From Desulfobulbus sp. (GTDB taxonomy: Bacteria; Pseudomonadota; Gammaproteobacteria; Burkholderiales; Rhodocyclaceae): a stretch of DNA of 10,104 nt. Numbering within the stretch: the first letter of the stretch is position 1; the number at the start of each line of letters is the position of its first letter. The notes below the pieces were generated by a model, which was not told the origin of the DNA, ran no database searches, and saw only the letters and a program-made list of their open reading frames with translations. The stretch spans positions 1 through 10,104 of the forward strand of contig WQUQ01000255.1 in the NCBI GenBank assembly GCA_009782025.1, read 5' to 3'. Shown here one piece after another: positions 9,056-10,104 of the stretch. The position numbers were made by a program, and so were the translations under genes.

Positions 9056-9085
9056 ATTCTATTTTGGACTGGAATGTCCAGTCTA
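9056..9085 (-). promoter_or_regulatory. Candidate sigma-70-type promoter of the regulator-efflux operon
   Basis: On the minus strand TAGACT (9085-9080, 4/6 to TTGACA) and TAGAAT (9061-9056, 5/6 to TATAAT) are separated by 18 bp. The operator dyad fills much of the spacer and the -35 side, so a bound repressor would block polymerase. Transcription would then start about 7 nt after the -10, near 9050-9049, only 2-3 nt before the regulator ATG at 9047. That would make an almost leaderless transcript and would match the missing ribosome binding site. The -35 is weak. An alternative is TTGCTG-16-TAGACT slightly upstream. Confidence 0.42.
9067..9083. promoter_or_regulatory. Palindromic operator candidate for the TetR-family regulator
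   Basis: GACTGGA (9067-9073) and TCCAGTC (9077-9083) are exact reverse complements separated by 3 nt, a 17-bp dyad. A second nested dyad, TGGAC (9065-9069) with GTCCA (9076-9080), overlaps it. The dyad lies between the rlmB stop and the regulator start, exactly where an autoregulatory TetR operator would be expected, and sits within the spacer of the candidate promoter described separately. TetR-family operators are commonly imperfect dyads of about 15-30 bp. That this regulator binds here is inferred from position and symmetry. Confidence 0.65.
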
Positions 9086-9117
9086 GGAAAATTTACGGGG
9101 TCAGCAAGCAGCAGGAC

Positions 9118-9852
9118 TCAAGCGGAACGGCGACGGCGGGCTTCGTACAGGCAAACGCCGGCAGCGACCGAGACGTTGAGGCTAGCCACACTACCGTGCA
9201 TCGGAATGCGCACCAATTGGTCGCAATTCTCCCGCGTCAGCCGGCGCATGCCCTCGCCTTCGGCGCCGAGCACCCAGGCCGTCGCCGCCGGCCAGTCGGC
9301 AGCGTAAAGATCCTGGGTTGCCTCGCCGGCAGCGCCGACCACCCAGATTGCACGCTCCTGCAATTCGCGCAGCGTCCGCGCCAGGTTGGTAACCATCACG
9401 TAAGGCACCGTCTCGGCGGCGCCGCTGGCGGTCTTGGCCGCCACGTCGGTGAGGCCGGCGGCGCGGTCCTTCGGCGCGATCACGGCGTGTACGCCGGCGG
9501 CATCGGCGACGCGCAGGCAAGCGCCAAGATTGCGCGGATCGGTAATGCCGTCGAGAACGAGCAGGAAAGCCGGTTCTGCCAGGGTATCGAGCACATCGTC
9601 GAGGCGCGCCAGCTTGCGCCCGCCTTCGATGCGGGCAATCACGCCCTGGTGCCGGGCGCCGGGCGCCATGCCGTCGAGCCGCTTGCCGTCGGCGGCGATG
9701 ACGCGCACCTTTTGCAATTCGGCATGGGCCAGCAGGTCGCGGGCACGCCCATCCTGGCGGCTGGCGTCGATGACGATTTCCTTGACCGCCGCCGGGTCGT
9801 GACGCAGCTTGGCGGTGATGGCATGAAAGCCGTAGATCAGACGGGAAGACAT
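9118..9852 (-). CDS. rlmB: 23S rRNA (guanosine-2'-O-)-methyltransferase RlmB
   Basis: A 244-residue SpoU/TrmH-family (SPOUT fold) enzyme. RlmB uses S-adenosylmethionine to methylate the 2'-OH of G2251 (E. coli numbering) in the 23S rRNA P-loop. An N-terminal substrate-binding domain (about 3-75, with IYGFHAITAKL and RHQGVIA) precedes the catalytic domain. The three SpoU motifs are visible: LDGITDPRNLGACLRVADAA (100-119; N108 and R114 correspond to conserved catalytic-site positions), VLGAEGEGMRRLTRE (194-208) and IPMHGSVASLNVSVA (216-230; N226). Length and sequence match E. coli RlmB (243 residues) closely through the C-terminal half. It is on the same strand as the efflux operon, with 70 nt to the regulator, but the role is unrelated. 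In many betaproteobacteria rnr lies directly upstream; it does not here within 252 nt. No clear Shine-Dalgarno site precedes the ATG, but the N-terminus MSSRLIYGFHAI is typical of the family. Confidence 0.96.
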   Translation of the reverse strand: MSSRLIYGFHAITAKLRHDPAAVKEIVIDASRQDGRARDLLAHAELQKVRVIAADGKRLDGMAPGARHQGVIARIEGGRKLARLDDVLDTLAEPAFLLVLDGITDPRNLGACLRVADAAGVHAVIAPKDRAAGLTDVAAKTASGAAETVPYVMVTNLARTLRELQERAIWVVGAAGEATQDLYAADWPAATAWVLGAEGEGMRRLTRENCDQLVRIPMHGSVASLNVSVAAGVCLYEARRRRSA

Positions 9853-9879
9853 GGCGGTTTCTGGAAAAACGAAGGAGGC

Positions 9880-9885
9880 ATTCTA
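9880..9885 (-). promoter_or_regulatory. Candidate -10 element upstream of rlmB
   Basis: TAGAAT on the minus strand, 27 nt before the rlmB ATG, matches TATAAT at 5/6. A start near 9873 would leave a leader of about 20 nt. No convincing -35 is seen 16-18 bp further upstream, so this rests on the -10 alone. Confidence 0.3.
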
Positions 9886-9988
9886 GCGCAGCCTCTGGTG
9901 GGGCGGCCCTGCATGGCCGTTCCGTTCAGGGCAATCGCATGAATCCGATTGTCATGGCGGAAGGCTGTGCGCAGGCGCAACGTCAACT

Positions 9989-10013
9989 CCCTCGCCCCGC
10001 TTGGCGGGGAGGG
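9989..10013. repeat. G/C-rich hairpin of an intergenic repeat unit
   Basis: CCCCGC (9995-10000) pairs exactly with GCGGGG (10004-10009) around a TTG loop. After a 2-nt bulge (CG, 9993-9994) the stem continues with CCCT (9989-9992) and AGGG (10010-10013), making a stable 10-bp hairpin. It is followed by GGGGGTGAAGGG, and the whole resembles the C/G-rich hairpin repeats scattered between genes in many beta- and gammaproteobacteria (recalled, not searched). There is no T-run on the plus strand within a few bases, so it is a poor terminator candidate. Confidence 0.65.
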
Positions 10014-10014
10014 C

Positions 10015-10100
10015 GGGGGTGAAGGGAGCCGTTTTCTCGCTTTCATGGCGGTGAATCAGGCGGAAAAATCAAAATTTGCTGAACAACGCCCCTCACCCCA
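10015..10100. repeat. Inverted pair of C/G-rich repeat arms
   Basis: GGGGGTGAAGGG at 10015-10026 and CCCCTCACCCCA at 10089-10100 are inverted copies, matching at 10 of 12 positions, with a 62-nt A/T-richer spacer between them. The second copy runs to the window edge (CCC at 10102-10104) and is probably the start of another hairpin unit. This arrangement fits a paired REP-like cassette rather than a gene-specific signal. Confidence 0.5.
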
Positions 10101-10104
10101 ACCC

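Larger units (their letters stand above)
9853..10104. other. Gene-free intergenic stretch with small inverted repeats
   Basis: I see no convincing gene in these 252 nt. A minus-strand reading of about 69 codons across 9837-10046 overlaps the rlmB start, is rich in Pro/Arg and runs through the repeat, so I do not accept it. Two small dyads occur upstream of rlmB: CGGCC (9904-9908) with GGCCG (9915-9919), and CAATCG (9932-9937) with CGATTG (9946-9951). Their role is unknown. The right part is repeat DNA, listed separately. No tRNA-like fold was recognised. Confidence 0.6.

Noticed and set aside
9028..9942. A 304-codon plus-strand frame antisense to rlmB.
   Set aside because: It mirrors the RlmB catalytic domain in antisense and no family is recognised in its product.
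9837..10046. A 69-codon minus-strand frame overlapping the rlmB start.
   Set aside because: Its N-terminal half is translated repeat DNA (Pro/Arg-rich) and it enters rlmB in another frame, with no domain support.

Overview
The window is a GC-rich stretch of a Gram-negative, probably betaproteobacterial, chromosome. The reasons are the lipoprotein and inner-membrane envelope genes, the AcrB-type RND pump, the PpiD-type periplasmic foldase, the RlmB sequence and the style of the intergenic repeats. The genus cannot be named from sequence alone. All seven genes I accept lie on the minus strand, so transcription runs from right to left.

In transcription order, the right end (9853-10104) is a gene-free stretch with a G/C-rich hairpin and two inverted copies of a short C/G-rich repeat. 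It is followed by rlmB (9118-9852), a 23S rRNA 2'-O-ribose methyltransferase. A 70-nt gap then holds a near-perfect palindrome overlapping a candidate promoter. Next come a TetR-family regulator (8454-9047) and a complete tripartite RND efflux system: adaptor lipoprotein (7107-8411), AcrB-like inner-membrane pump (3861-7091) and OprM-like outer-membrane factor lipoprotein (2390-3868). The four genes are closely packed: 42-nt gap, 15-nt gap, then an 8-nt overlap. They read as one operon with its own repressor as the first gene, unlike the divergent acrR-acrAB layout of E. coli.

After a 201-nt gap without a recognised gene comes a ppiD-like gene (293-2188), encoding a membrane-anchored periplasmic SurA-N/parvulin foldase. 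Its stop overlaps the start of a small DUF2442 gene (81-296) by 4 nt. The left end (1-60) holds a long imperfect hairpin that looks like a REP-type intergenic repeat.

Functionally, the adaptor, pump and outer-membrane channel should assemble into one envelope-spanning exporter, with the TetR protein probably repressing the whole operon from the palindrome. PpiD acts on proteins leaving the Sec translocon and RlmB on ribosomes; both are housekeeping roles unrelated to efflux. I found no undescribed system. The most notable points are the self-contained repressor-first operon with an operator inside its promoter, the apparent absence of a Shine-Dalgarno site for the regulator, the cysteine-rich regulator with a terminal CxxC, the coupled orphan DUF2442 gene, and the two end repeats.
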